A DNA stretch of 64,000 nt, taken from JAKIWV01 sp963773945. Lineage in GTDB: Archaea > Thermoplasmatota > Thermoplasmata > Lutacidiplasmatales > UBA184. Location: the NCBI GenBank assembly GCA_963773945.1, contig CAVZDD010000005.1, positions 186,001-250,000 on the forward strand, written 5' to 3'. The translations under genes were made by a program, and so were the position numbers. The notes below the pieces were generated by a model. The model was not told the DNA's origin. It did no database searches and worked only from the letters and a program-made list of their open reading frames with translations. Positions 51,122 to 58,608 of the stretch are shown piece by piece (the stretch's first letter is position 1; every line of letters begins with the position of its first letter).

Positions 51122-51724
51122 CTACGGCGACCCCGCTTCGACCACGGAGTCCGGCGGCTCCTTGTTCCCCGGCTCGGGCTGGGGGGCAGCCGAAGTGTCG
51201 GCTTCGTGGGCTCCGCGCGCGACGAGCACCTTGGCCGGTCGAAGCAGTCCGCCCTGAAAGCGGTACCCCTGCTGGACGATCTCGGCGACTGCTCCATCGG
51301 CCACGTTCTTGGCGGTCACCATTTCCCCCACGGCCTCGTGCTCCTCCGGTCGGAAGGCTTCTCCGATACGCGCGACCGGGGCGAGTGCCACGGACTTGAG
51401 AACTGCGTCCAGCTCCTGGCCGAGAAGCTCGAGGCCCCGACGGAGAGGATCGGTGGCGGGCAGGGACTTTCCGGCCGCTTCGGCGTTCTGAAATCCTTCG
51501 ACGAAGGGGATCAATCGCCGCAGCAGAGCCGCTTCGGCTTCGGTGCGGATCCCGACCCGGTTTCGCTCCGTGCGTCGTCGGAAGTTGTCGAAGTCGGCCA
51601 GGAGATACTTGAAACGGGTTTCCCAATCCAGCGCCTCGGACGGTTCCGTCGGCGTTTCGGGAGTTTTGCCGGCCGGGCCCTCCCCAGGCGTGTCGCCGCT
51701 CTTGGCCGCCCCGTCTTTCGCCAT
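51122..51724 (-). CDS. grpE: nucleotide exchange factor GrpE
   Basis: GrpE is the ADP-release factor for DnaK. From the ATG at 51724 the protein has 200 residues: a disordered N-terminus, a coiled coil (WETRFKYLLADFDNFRRRTERNRVGIRTEAEAALLRRLIPFVEGFQNA), then the beta-wing domain (PVARIGEAFRPEEHEAVGEMV, GAVAEIVQQGYRFQGGLLRPAKVLVARG). The frame is open upstream to 51889, but a TATA-like box 27 nt before 51724 fixes the start. DnaK and DnaJ are not in the window. It reads toward hmgA, 21 bp apart, possibly as one unit. Confidence 0.92.
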   Translation of the reverse strand: MAKDGAAKSGDTPGEGPAGKTPETPTEPSEALDWETRFKYLLADFDNFRRRTERNRVGIRTEAEAALLRRLIPFVEGFQNAEAAGKSLPATDPLRRGLELLGQELDAVLKSVALAPVARIGEAFRPEEHEAVGEMVTAKNVADGAVAEIVQQGYRFQGGLLRPAKVLVARGAHEADTSAAPQPEPGNKEPPDSVVEAGSP

Positions 51725-51749
51725 CAGATCGTGGGGCCGCACCGGGCGA

Positions 51750-51758
51750 ATCTTATTT
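51750..51758 (-). promoter_or_regulatory. TATA-like box for grpE
   Basis: On the minus strand this reads ACAAATAAG, about 28 nt upstream of the grpE ATG at 51724. The distance implies a leaderless mRNA. Confidence 0.5.
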
Positions 51759-51855
51759 GTGGTTTCCGAGCCTGGCAGAGAAGCAGGTTCCGAGAGAGAA
51801 TCGCCCGCAACCCGGGGCCAAGCCAGCACGAAACGGGCACGAGAGCCGACGGTCT

Positions 51856-51926
51856 TTCCGGACGGCCGGAAGGGGCGTTTTCGTGCCACTTCCGGCCCAC
51901 ATAAGCTTGCCGGAAGGCGTCCGGAA
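51856..51926. repeat. cluster of five TTCCGG/CCGGAA hexamers between grpE and gyrB
   Basis: TTCCGG occurs at 51856-51861 and 51890-51895, and CCGGAA at 51866-51871, 51910-51915 and 51921-51926. The first pair forms a hyphenated palindrome (TTCCGG-ACGG-CCGGAA). The cluster lies between the grpE and gyrB TATA-like boxes, ending about 28 bp before the latter. It may be a regulator binding array; the protein is unknown. Confidence 0.45.
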
Positions 51927-51953
51927 AGCGGTCAAAATTCCACTCTGTCCGAA

Positions 51954-51963
51954 GCCTTATAAC
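51954..51963 (+). promoter_or_regulatory. TATA-like box for gyrB
   Basis: GCCTTATAAC lies about 50 nt upstream of the gyrB ATG at 52011, giving an expected leader of about 25 nt with a GGGGTCGG stretch before the start. Confidence 0.55.
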
Positions 51964-52010
51964 GACTGAACCAACTCGTTTTTTCAACCGATTCCGGGGT
52001 CGGTTTTTCG

Positions 52011-53927
52011 ATGGTACAGGGGACGGTTTCCGCTGGCGCGTATGATGCCAGCTCGATCCAGGTTCTCGAGGGACTTTCGGCAGTACGGAAGCGGCCCGGG
52101 ATGTACATCGGTTCGACGGATGCTCGGGGCCTCCATCATCTCGTTTGGGAGGTCGTCGAGAACTCGATCGATGAGGTGCTCGCCGGCGCTTGCACTGACA
52201 TTTGGGTGACCCTCGGGGCCGACGGCAGCTGTACCATCGTCGACAACGGACGAGGAATTCCCGTCGAGATCCACCCGCGATACAACAAGCCGGCTCTCGA
52301 GATCGTAATGACGGTCCTCCACGCCGGTTCGAAGTTCGACAAGAACACGTACAAGGTTTCCGGCGGGCTGCACGGCGTGGGTGTCCACGTCGTGAATGCC
52401 CTCTCCGAATGGTTCGAGGTCCGGGTGAAGCGGGGTGGCCAGCTCTACATGCAGCGATACGAACAAGGCGCTCCGAAGAGCCCGCTCCAGACCCTCGGCG
52501 CCGCCGACGGGACCGGGACCGAGATTCGGTTCAAGCCCGACGGGACGATCTTCGAAACGGTCGTCTTTGACCGTGAAACCGTTCAGCGCCGTCTCAAGGA
52601 GCTGTCGTACCTCAATCCCGAAGTCACGATCCACTTTACCGACGAGCGTGACGGGACGACCGAGACCGTCCATCACGCCGGCGGAATCGCAGAGTTCGTG
52701 ACCGACCTCAATGCCACCCATACGGTGCTCTTCCCCGACCCCATTTACCTGCATGCAAAGCGAAACTCGACGGACATCGAGATCGCGTTGCAGTACAACG
52801 ACGGCTACAACGAAACGATGCTGGCTTTCGTGAATACGATCAACACCGTCGATGGCGGGACCCACGTGATGGGGCTCCGCGCCGGACTGACACGAACGCT
52901 CAACGACTACGCCCGCCAACGGGGCATCATCAAGGGGGACAAGGAGTCCCTGACCGGGGAGGACGTCCGGGAAGGGCTGACCTGCGTCCTATCGATCAAG
53001 GTCCTCGAACCACAGTTCGAGGGTCAGACGAAGGCCCGGCTCGGAAATTCCGAGGTGAAGGGGCACGTCGAGAGCGCGGTCAACGAGAAGCTGGCCGATT
53101 TTCTGGAGGAACATCCCGCGGTCGCCCAGGGCCTGATTCTCAAGGCGGTCCAGGCCTCCCAGGCCCGCGAGGCGGCCCGGAAGGCCCGGGAACTCACCCG
53201 CCGAAAGGGGCTGCTCGAAGGCGGGGGCTTACCCGGCAAACTGGCGGACTGTCACTCGCGGGACCCGGCCGCCTGCGAATTGTTCATCGTGGAAGGCCCG
53301 TCGGCCGGCGGCACGGCGAAGCAGGGACGCGACCGCGAGTTCCAGGCGATTCTTCCGCTCCGCGGAAAGATCCTGAACGTGGAGAAGGCCCGACTCGACC
53401 GCATGCTCCAGAGCGAGGAGATTCGGACGCTTCTCGTTGCTATCGGCACGGGCATCGGAGACGACTTCGACCTCACCAAACTCCGCTACCACAAGATCAT
53501 CCTGATGACCGATGCGGATGTGGACGGCGCCCACATCCGGACGCTCCTGCTGACGCTTTTCTATCGCAAGGTGCCCGAACTGATCCGGGAGGGTCACATC
53601 CTCATCGCTCAACCGCCGCTCTACCGTCTCCAAAAGGGTGGCAAGGTGACCTACGCCTACTCCGACGATGAGCGCGACCAGGAGGTCAAGCAGCTCGGCG
53701 GAATGAAGGGCGTTACCATCTCGCGGTACAAAGGTCTCGGCGAGATGACGGCCGAGCAGCTGTCCGAGACGACCATGCGACCGGGGGTCCGGAACCTGCT
53801 CCGGGTGACGGTCGACGACGCGGCGAAAGCCGACCTCCTGTTCACGATCCTGATGGGCGAAGAGGTCGAGCCTCGACGACAGTACATCCAAGCGCACGCC
53901 GTCGAAGTCACGAACCTCGACATCTAG
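52011..53927 (+). CDS. gyrB: DNA gyrase subunit B
   Basis: The ATPase subunit of gyrase, which introduces negative supercoils with GyrA. The 638-residue protein has a GHKL ATPase domain (N51 in VENSIDE, DNGRGIP at 78-84, GGLHGVG at 118-124), a transducer domain with QTKARLGN, a TOPRIM domain with TDADVDGAH (500-508), and a C-terminal tail ending ISRYKGLGEM and NLDI. The TOPRIM Glu motif reads EGPSAGGTAKQ (428-438), with Pro430 where EGDSAGG is nearly universal. gyrA is not adjacent. Gyrase is typical of Thermoplasmatota and of some other Euryarchaeota that acquired it from bacteria. Confidence 0.95.
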   Translation: MVQGTVSAGAYDASSIQVLEGLSAVRKRPGMYIGSTDARGLHHLVWEVVENSIDEVLAGACTDIWVTLGADGSCTIVDNGRGIPVEIHPRYNKPALEIVMTVLHAGSKFDKNTYKVSGGLHGVGVHVVNALSEWFEVRVKRGGQLYMQRYEQGAPKSPLQTLGAADGTGTEIRFKPDGTIFETVVFDRETVQRRLKELSYLNPEVTIHFTDERDGTTETVHHAGGIAEFVTDLNATHTVLFPDPIYLHAKRNSTDIEIALQYNDGYNETMLAFVNTINTVDGGTHVMGLRAGLTRTLNDYARQRGIIKGDKESLTGEDVREGLTCVLSIKVLEPQFEGQTKARLGNSEVKGHVESAVNEKLADFLEEHPAVAQGLILKAVQASQAREAARKARELTRRKGLLEGGGLPGKLADCHSRDPAACELFIVEGPSAGGTAKQGRDREFQAILPLRGKILNVEKARLDRMLQSEEIRTLLVAIGTGIGDDFDLTKLRYHKIILMTDADVDGAHIRTLLLTLFYRKVPELIREGHILIAQPPLYRLQKGGKVTYAYSDDERDQEVKQLGGMKGVTISRYKGLGEMTAEQLSETTMRPGVRNLLRVTVDDAAKADLLFTILMGEEVEPRRQYIQAHAVEVTNLDI

Positions 53928-53934
53928 CGCGGCG

Positions 53935-53950
53935 GCCGGTGCCTACCGGC
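53935..53950 (+). other. stem-loop just after gyrB
   Basis: GCCGGT-GCCT-ACCGGC forms a perfect 6-bp stem 8 bp after the gyrB stop. No T-run follows. It could slow transcription or protect the 3' end. Confidence 0.3.
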
Positions 53951-53956
53951 GGGCTG

Positions 53957-54121
53957 CTACTCGAGGTCGTTCTCGAGCGTCCGTACCTCTTCTTCCGCGT
54001 ACAAAAGTAGGGCCGCCTCGGTCGCGGTCAGTCCCACCCCGGATCCCCAGCCGAAGCCCGAGGACGACCCCGACCGGAACCCCTTATACTCGCTTCCGGG
54101 TCCCGCCGGTCGTGCCATCAT
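53957..54121 (-). CDS. possible small protein antisense to the deaminase promoter
   Basis: A 54-codon frame on the minus strand starts at ATG 54121 or 54118 (MMARPAGPGSEYKGFRSG) and ends TAG at 53957. The product has a Ser/Gly stretch (GSSSGFGWGSGVGL) followed by an acidic helix (TATEAALLLYAEEEVRTLENDLE). It converges with gyrB and overlaps the promoter and first codons of the deaminase gene. The sequence looks protein-like, but I recognise no family, so the call is tentative. Confidence 0.35.
   Translation of the reverse strand: MMARPAGPGSEYKGFRSGSSSGFGWGSGVGLTATEAALLLYAEEEVRTLENDLE
54082..54090 (+). promoter_or_regulatory. TATA-like box for the amidohydrolase gene
   Basis: CCTTATACT, about 26 nt upstream of the GTG at 54112. 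The spacing fits a leaderless mRNA and supports that start. Confidence 0.55.
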
Positions 54122-55422
54122 CGGCTGCCCACGGTTCGACCATCTTCCGGGGGGCGCTCCTGGTCACCCAGGACGCTACCCGTCGGGTGATCCGAGGGGA
54201 CCTGCTCGTCCGGAACGGTCGGATTGCCGCCGCCGGCTCTCTCGGAAAGGTCGAAGTGGACGAGGAGTTCGACGCAGCCGACTTCGCGATAGTTCCGGGG
54301 TTTGTGAATACCCACACGCACGTCGCGATGAGCCCTCTCCGGGCGATCGCCGACGACCGGGACCTCGGAGGTTTCCTCGAGCGCCTGTTCGCCGTGGATG
54401 CACGACGGACGGAGACGGATGTGGAGGCCGGGGCGGCGCAGGGGATCGCGGAGATGCTGCTCAGCGGGACGACCTCGTTCCTGGACCTCTACTACATGGA
54501 AGACGCCGTCGCGCGGGCGGTGGAGCGGCTGGGCATCCGAGGCTTCCTCGGTTGGGCCGTGCTCGACCCCTCGATGACCACCCAGAAAGGGGTCCCGGTG
54601 GACAATGCCCGGGCGTTCATTGGGCGATGGAAGGGGCACCCTCGTGTGACGCCGCTTGCCGCCCCCCAGGGCGTCTACGTCTGCTCCGAAGAGACCTGGT
54701 TGAAGACCCGGGACCTGGCCCGCTCAACCGAGACCCTGTGCCACTTCCACCTATCGGAAACCCGCCGAGAGGTGCACGACCTGCAAGACAAAGTGGGGGA
54801 CCGGCCGACGGCCTGGCTCGACCGGATCGGTTTCTTGGGGCCGGGCATGGTCGCCGCCCATGGCGTGTGGCTGACGCACAAAGAGATCGAGACCCTGGCC
54901 ACGCGAAAGGTCGGGATAGCCCATTGTGCGAGCTCGAACCTCAAGCTCGCCACCGGAGGGGTCGCCCCGGTCGTCGAGATGCGGGAGGCCGGTGTCCGGG
55001 TCGGACTCGGAACCGACTCCGTAGCCAGCAACAACTCGCTGTCGATGCTGCGGGAGATGCACACCGCGGGACTCCTTCAGAAGCATCACCGGTGGGATGC
55101 CGGCGCATTGCCGGCCCAGACACTGCTGGACATGGCGACCAGGGAAGGCGCGCACCTGGTCGGTCGGGACGCCGACCTCGGCTCCCTGGAAGCAGGCAAG
55201 CAGGCGGACCTGGTCCTGGTCCGGCTCGATCATCCGACGCTCACCCCCGCGCGACCCGAGGCGATCGTGTCGCACCTCGCTTATTCAGCCTCCGAGGAGG
55301 CCATCGACTCGGTCTACGTGGCCGGCGAATGTGTCGTTCGGCACCGTGCGTTGGTGCGGGAGCCTTGGGCCGGAATCCACGCGGAGGCCGAACGGGCCGC
55401 CGAAGCACTGTGGTCCGGTTAA
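54112..55422 (+). CDS. amidohydrolase, MTA/SAH (5'-deoxyadenosine) deaminase type
   Basis: The 436-residue protein of the nucleoside/chlorohydrolase branch has FVNTHTHVAM (metal HxH), LCHFHLSETRREV (third His), VAAHGVWLTHKEI (His), and LGTDSVASNNSLSMLREM (metal Asp). NLKLATGGVAPVVEM and AGKQADLVLVRLDHP are typical of the family. Archaeal homologues (DadD) deaminate 5'-deoxyadenosine, S-adenosylhomocysteine or methylthioadenosine in SAM salvage. The stop overlaps the convergent lplA stop by 4 bp. Confidence 0.88.
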   Translation: MPSSAAHGSTIFRGALLVTQDATRRVIRGDLLVRNGRIAAAGSLGKVEVDEEFDAADFAIVPGFVNTHTHVAMSPLRAIADDRDLGGFLERLFAVDARRTETDVEAGAAQGIAEMLLSGTTSFLDLYYMEDAVARAVERLGIRGFLGWAVLDPSMTTQKGVPVDNARAFIGRWKGHPRVTPLAAPQGVYVCSEETWLKTRDLARSTETLCHFHLSETRREVHDLQDKVGDRPTAWLDRIGFLGPGMVAAHGVWLTHKEIETLATRKVGIAHCASSNLKLATGGVAPVVEMREAGVRVGLGTDSVASNNSLSMLREMHTAGLLQKHHRWDAGALPAQTLLDMATREGAHLVGRDADLGSLEAGKQADLVLVRLDHPTLTPARPEAIVSHLAYSASEEAIDSVYVAGECVVRHRALVREPWAGIHAEAERAAEALWSG

Positions 55423-56097
55423 TCGCCTCGCCGCTCGCTGTCCGAAGCCAGCGCGGACCCGAGTCGTTGTGCCAGTTCCGTCGGAGGAATTTGGTTCGAG
55501 AACCGGTCCAGGGAAGTCAGGGTCCGATCCACCACCTCCGGCGATAGGTCAAAGAGTTCCTGCAGTCGCCGCGGCTCGAGTCGATACGGCAGTACGCCAT
55601 GATGCAACAACGCGTCCCGAGTGAGATGTTGGGCAGCCCCTCCGAGCGCGCGCTCGTCCACGGTCAGCACCTCGCCCCGACCGGAGAGTAGGCAGGTACT
55701 CGCTGTCCGGGCCCGTTGGGAGCCTCCAGGTCGCGCTCACTCCGAGTCCCGCCAGGAGCTGGACGGCAGCGGCACCCAATCGGGGGTACGCTTTCAAAAA
55801 GTCGTTCCCGACGCGGGGGTCGGACCTCGGTAGCACGAGGGACCAGACGAGGTCTCCGGCCGCGTGCCAGAGTCCCAGCCCGCCGGTGCTCCGTCGCACG
55901 ACAGGAATTCCCAGCCGGCGGGCCCGCAGGATGCACGGCGCATCCTCTCGCTGGCTCACCCCCACCGACAGTGCGCTACTCGCGAGAACCGACACGCGCG
56001 ACGCCGGGCGCCCAACGCGCAGCAATTCCTCATCAGTTCGGGTGTACTCCGCCGGCGTCACCCGGCGGACGCTTGACTCATCGAACTCCGCCACCAT
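55419..56097 (-). CDS. lplA: lipoate-protein ligase A family protein, interrupted by a frameshift
   Basis: The first part has RVSVLASSALSVGVSQREDAPCILRARRLGIPVVRRSTGGLGLWHAAGDLVWSLVLPRSDP, the RRxTGGxxxxH motif of the biotin/lipoate ligase fold. The second part, in another frame, has GRGEVLTVDERALGGAAQHLTRDALLHHGVLPYRL with the catalytic Lys region altered to RALGGAAQ. Removing one G of the GG at 55691-55692 joins them as SEYLLLSGRGEVLTVDE. Usually KxGGxAQ is seen; here Ala-Leu precedes the GG and Arg stands one step before, so the lipoyl Lys may be missing. About 225 residues in total. It may be a lipoate ligase, octanoyltransferase or a degenerate relative. Confidence 0.75.
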
Positions 56098-56110
56098 TTC
56101 GCTCCCCGCG

Positions 56111-56140
56111 ATCCTCCGGAGGATTTCCCGGATTTCGGGA
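56111..56140. repeat. perfect palindrome plus hairpin in the lplA/thioredoxin-like intergenic region
   Basis: ATCCTCCGGAGGAT (56111-56124) is a 14-nt perfect palindrome. It is followed by TCCCG-GATTT-CGGGA (56126-56140). The first lies 14-27 nt upstream of the lplA ATG, where its promoter should be; the second ends 18 bp before the TATA-like box of the thioredoxin-like gene. This position suits an operator shared by the two divergent genes. Confidence 0.45.
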
Positions 56141-56157
56141 GCGTGTGCTTCACCGTA

Positions 56158-56166
56158 ACTTTATGC
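56158..56166 (+). promoter_or_regulatory. TATA-like box for the thioredoxin-like gene
   Basis: ACTTTATGC centred 27 nt upstream of the ATG at 56189. It implies a leaderless transcript. Confidence 0.5.
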
Positions 56167-56188
56167 GGGCCGTGGCCGGTGGCCCCGC

Positions 56189-56740
56189 ATGGCCGAACTG
56201 ACGACGTTTGAGCTGCATCCTGGCGACTCCGCCCCGCCCTTTTCGTTGCCAGGGGTCGACGGAAAAACGTGGAGTCTGTCCGACTTCAAGGACAGCCCGT
56301 TCCTCGTCGTCACCTTCTGGTGCAACCACTGCCCGTACGTCCAGGCCTGGGAGGGTCGGACCATCGCGCTGCAGAAGGAATTCGCGTCAAAGGGCGTCCG
56401 GTTCGTCCTGATCAACGCGAATGACGACCGGAGCTACCCGGACGACCGCCTCGACCGGATGGTCGCGCGGGCGAAGGAGAAGAGGTACCCCTTCCCATAC
56501 CTTCGGGACGATTCCCAGTCGGTTGCCCACGCCTACGGAGCGCTCGTGACGCCCCACCCGATGTTGTTCGGGCCGGATCGAAGACTGTTGTTCCAAGGCC
56601 GGGTCGATGACAATCACGCCGAACCCGACCATGTGAAGCACCGGTTCCTGCACGACGCCCTCGAGGCTGCCACGGCCGGCCGCCCGGTTCCCGTCGCCGA
56701 GCTACCGGTCCAGGGCTGCTCGGTGAAGTGGCGCGCCTGA
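56189..56740 (+). CDS. thioredoxin-fold protein (AhpC/TSA-TlpA type)
   Basis: The 183-residue protein starts APPFSLPGVDGKTWSLSDFKDSPFLVVTFWCNHCPYVQAWEGR; CNHC is a CxxC redox site in the TlpA-like position. INANDDRSYPDDRLDRMVARAKEK, YLRDDSQSVAHAYGALVTPHPMLFGPDRRLLFQGRVDDN follow, with TPHPMLF in the place of the cis-Pro loop. It is a predicted cytosolic thiol reductase or peroxidase. There is no signal peptide. Its 3' end overlaps the nop5 3' end by 39 bp. Confidence 0.88.
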   Translation: MAELTTFELHPGDSAPPFSLPGVDGKTWSLSDFKDSPFLVVTFWCNHCPYVQAWEGRTIALQKEFASKGVRFVLINANDDRSYPDDRLDRMVARAKEKRYPFPYLRDDSQSVAHAYGALVTPHPMLFGPDRRLLFQGRVDDNHAEPDHVKHRFLHDALEAATAGRPVPVAELPVQGCSVKWRA

Positions 56741-57763
56741 ACTCCGACGTCGGCCCTTCCCCGGTCCTCGCCGAGGTCCGAGGGCCCGGATCTCCTCGGT
56801 CCGGTGCTTGAAAGCGGCTGACAGCTCCGCGCGGACCGGCCGGCCCTCGCGGTCCAATCGAGCGGCGATCGCCACTTTGCCCGCCAACGCCCGGGCCAGC
56901 TTTCCCCGCGAGGTCCGGGGCGCGCTTTGAATGTCCGGGTGGAGGAACAGCAATCCGTGGCGGGGCGGCGGTGCATGGCCGCGCAAATGTTCGAAGAAGG
57001 CCCGCTCGGCCCCGAGCACCTGAATCGTGCTGGCGGGAAGTTTTGCAAGTCGGTCGAGCCCCCCGGCCTGGGCGATCATCCGTGCAGCCAGTAGGGGCCC
57101 GAGCAATGCCGACACGTTCGGCGCCTCCGTGGGGACGCGTTCTTCGAGTGCCTTCTCGATGGATTTTGAGGACTGGTTCAGGCTCAGGTAGAGGCTCGCG
57201 AGCTCGCGACGCGCCTGCTGGAGCGCGGGGCTCGGGCTGGCCAGTGCGGGAGGCTCCACGGCGGCGCCGGAACTCAGCCGTCGCGCCACCGCGTCTGCTG
57301 ACCCCGTCACATCCTCGTCCGACGGAGGTGCGTCGCGTCCCGCCCAGCTGGTCAGGCGCTCCCCGAGCAGATTGCGCGTCGCATCGAGGTCGCGCAGTGC
57401 ACGTACGGCCTCTTCGATGTGGACCGAAGGGTCCCAGGCGAGCCGAAGCGATTCCTGCGCCTGGTCGAGGAGAATATCGTGTAGCCAGGCGGGATCGATG
57501 CCGAACGGAGTGGGATCCGGCTCGGGGGCGTCGAGTCGACCCGGCTTCGCGCCCGCCGTGACGAGTCGACGATCCCGGCTACGAAGTCCGTGTTTCAGGT
57601 GGTCGGCCAGCAGACGCACCTCCTCCGGAGTAAGCCGGCCTTCCCGCCGGAGGCGGAGACGGTCGAGCAGCGCCGCGCGGTCCGAGGGACAAGGGTACGA
57701 CGCCACGATCCGTTGGTTCTCGAGGACGAAGGCGCCGAACCACGTCGTGACCGCGTCGCGCAT
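56702..57763 (-). CDS. nop5: Nop5 (C/D box sRNP scaffold)
   Basis: Nop5 bridges L7Ae-bound C/D guide RNA and fibrillarin for 2'-O-methylation. The 353-residue protein has a divergent N-terminal domain (MRDAVTTWFGAFVLENQRIVASYPCP), a coiled coil in the middle (RRELASLYLSLNQSSKSIEKALEE), and a clear Nop domain: PNVSALLGPLLAARMIAQAGGLDRLAKLPASTIQVLGAERAFF, then HGLLFLHPDIQSAPRTSRGKLARALAGKVAIAARLD. A basic Lys/Arg/Gly tail follows. The fibrillarin gene, usually adjacent, is absent; an SDR gene lies upstream 8 bp away. Confidence 0.9.
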   Translation of the reverse strand: MRDAVTTWFGAFVLENQRIVASYPCPSDRAALLDRLRLRREGRLTPEEVRLLADHLKHGLRSRDRRLVTAGAKPGRLDAPEPDPTPFGIDPAWLHDILLDQAQESLRLAWDPSVHIEEAVRALRDLDATRNLLGERLTSWAGRDAPPSDEDVTGSADAVARRLSSGAAVEPPALASPSPALQQARRELASLYLSLNQSSKSIEKALEERVPTEAPNVSALLGPLLAARMIAQAGGLDRLAKLPASTIQVLGAERAFFEHLRGHAPPPRHGLLFLHPDIQSAPRTSRGKLARALAGKVAIAARLDREGRPVRAELSAAFKHRTEEIRALGPRRGPGKGRRRSSGAPLHRAALDR

Positions 57764-57770
57764 CCCGGCC

Positions 57771-58499
57771 TCACCCCATCCGATATCCGCCGTTCACCGG
57801 GACGGTCGTGCCGGTGATGTAGCTCGCGCTCGGCGAAGCCAGAAACGCGATGACGGCCGCCACCTCGTCCGCCGTTCCAATTCGTTGAAGTGGAATCTGG
57901 CACGCCCGCTCGGACCGTTGCTCGGGAGAATCCCCGCTGAGGATGGCGGTGTCGATGGATCCCGGCGCCACGACGTTGACCGTGATTCCCGGCGCAAGTT
58001 CCAACGCTAGCGATCGCGCAAGTCCGATTTGCGCCGCCTTCGCGGTCGCATACGGGCTTCCGTGACGGGAGCCGTCATAGGCCAAACGGCTCGAGACGAA
58101 GATGATGCGACCGGAGGCGGAGCGCTTGAGCAAGGGGAGCAGCTGCCGGGTCAGCGAGGCGGGGCCCACGACGTGCATTCGCAACTGTTCTTCGAAATCG
58201 CTGTCGGCTGTTTCGGTGAAGGATTTTCGGGGATAGGTTCCCCCATTATGCACGAGGACGTCGACCGTATCCCAGCGGGATTCGATCTCGTCGGCAAGCG
58301 CTGGGATTGACGTAAGGTCACTGAGATCTCCCTGGAGCGTGAAGGCCTCCCGACCGAGCCGTAGGACTTCGTCGACGACGGCCTGCGCTTCCGACCCATG
58401 GCTCTGAAAGTGGACCGCCAGGTCCGCGCCGTCGCGGGCGAGCCGGAGGGCAGTGGCCCGACCGATCCCTCGAGAGGCCCCGGTCACCAACGCGCGCAC
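57771..58499 (-). CDS. short-chain dehydrogenase/reductase (FabG-like)
   Basis: The 242-residue SDR has TGASRGIGRATALRLARDGADLAVHFQ (NADP-type cofactor loop), GDLSDLTS, VLVHNGGTYP in place of NNAG, IIFVSSRLAYDGSRHGSPYATAKAAQIGLARSL with the catalytic Ser and YxxxK (YATAK), and VAPGSIDT. The C-terminal PVNGGYRMG is typical of FabG-like 3-oxoacyl reductases. The substrate is unknown. It reads into nop5, separated by 8 bp. Confidence 0.9.
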   Translation of the reverse strand: MRALVTGASRGIGRATALRLARDGADLAVHFQSHGSEAQAVVDEVLRLGREAFTLQGDLSDLTSIPALADEIESRWDTVDVLVHNGGTYPRKSFTETADSDFEEQLRMHVVGPASLTRQLLPLLKRSASGRIIFVSSRLAYDGSRHGSPYATAKAAQIGLARSLALELAPGITVNVVAPGSIDTAILSGDSPEQRSERACQIPLQRIGTADEVAAVIAFLASPSASYITGTTVPVNGGYRMG

Positions 58500-58578
58500 G
58501 GTTCCTGCCTTACCCGAAGGGTCGCATTAGGATTCGCCGAGAGCCAGGCGGAGGTCAGTGAGGCGGTCCCACGCCGGC

Positions 58579-58587
58579 ATTAAATAG
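58579..58587 (+). promoter_or_regulatory. TATA-like box for the enoyl-CoA hydratase gene
   Basis: ATTAAATAG, centred 26 nt upstream of the ATG at 58609. It is a clean TATA-like match in GC-rich DNA and implies a leaderless mRNA. Confidence 0.6.
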
Positions 58588-58608
58588 CGCGTCCCGGGTC
58601 GGTCGGTT

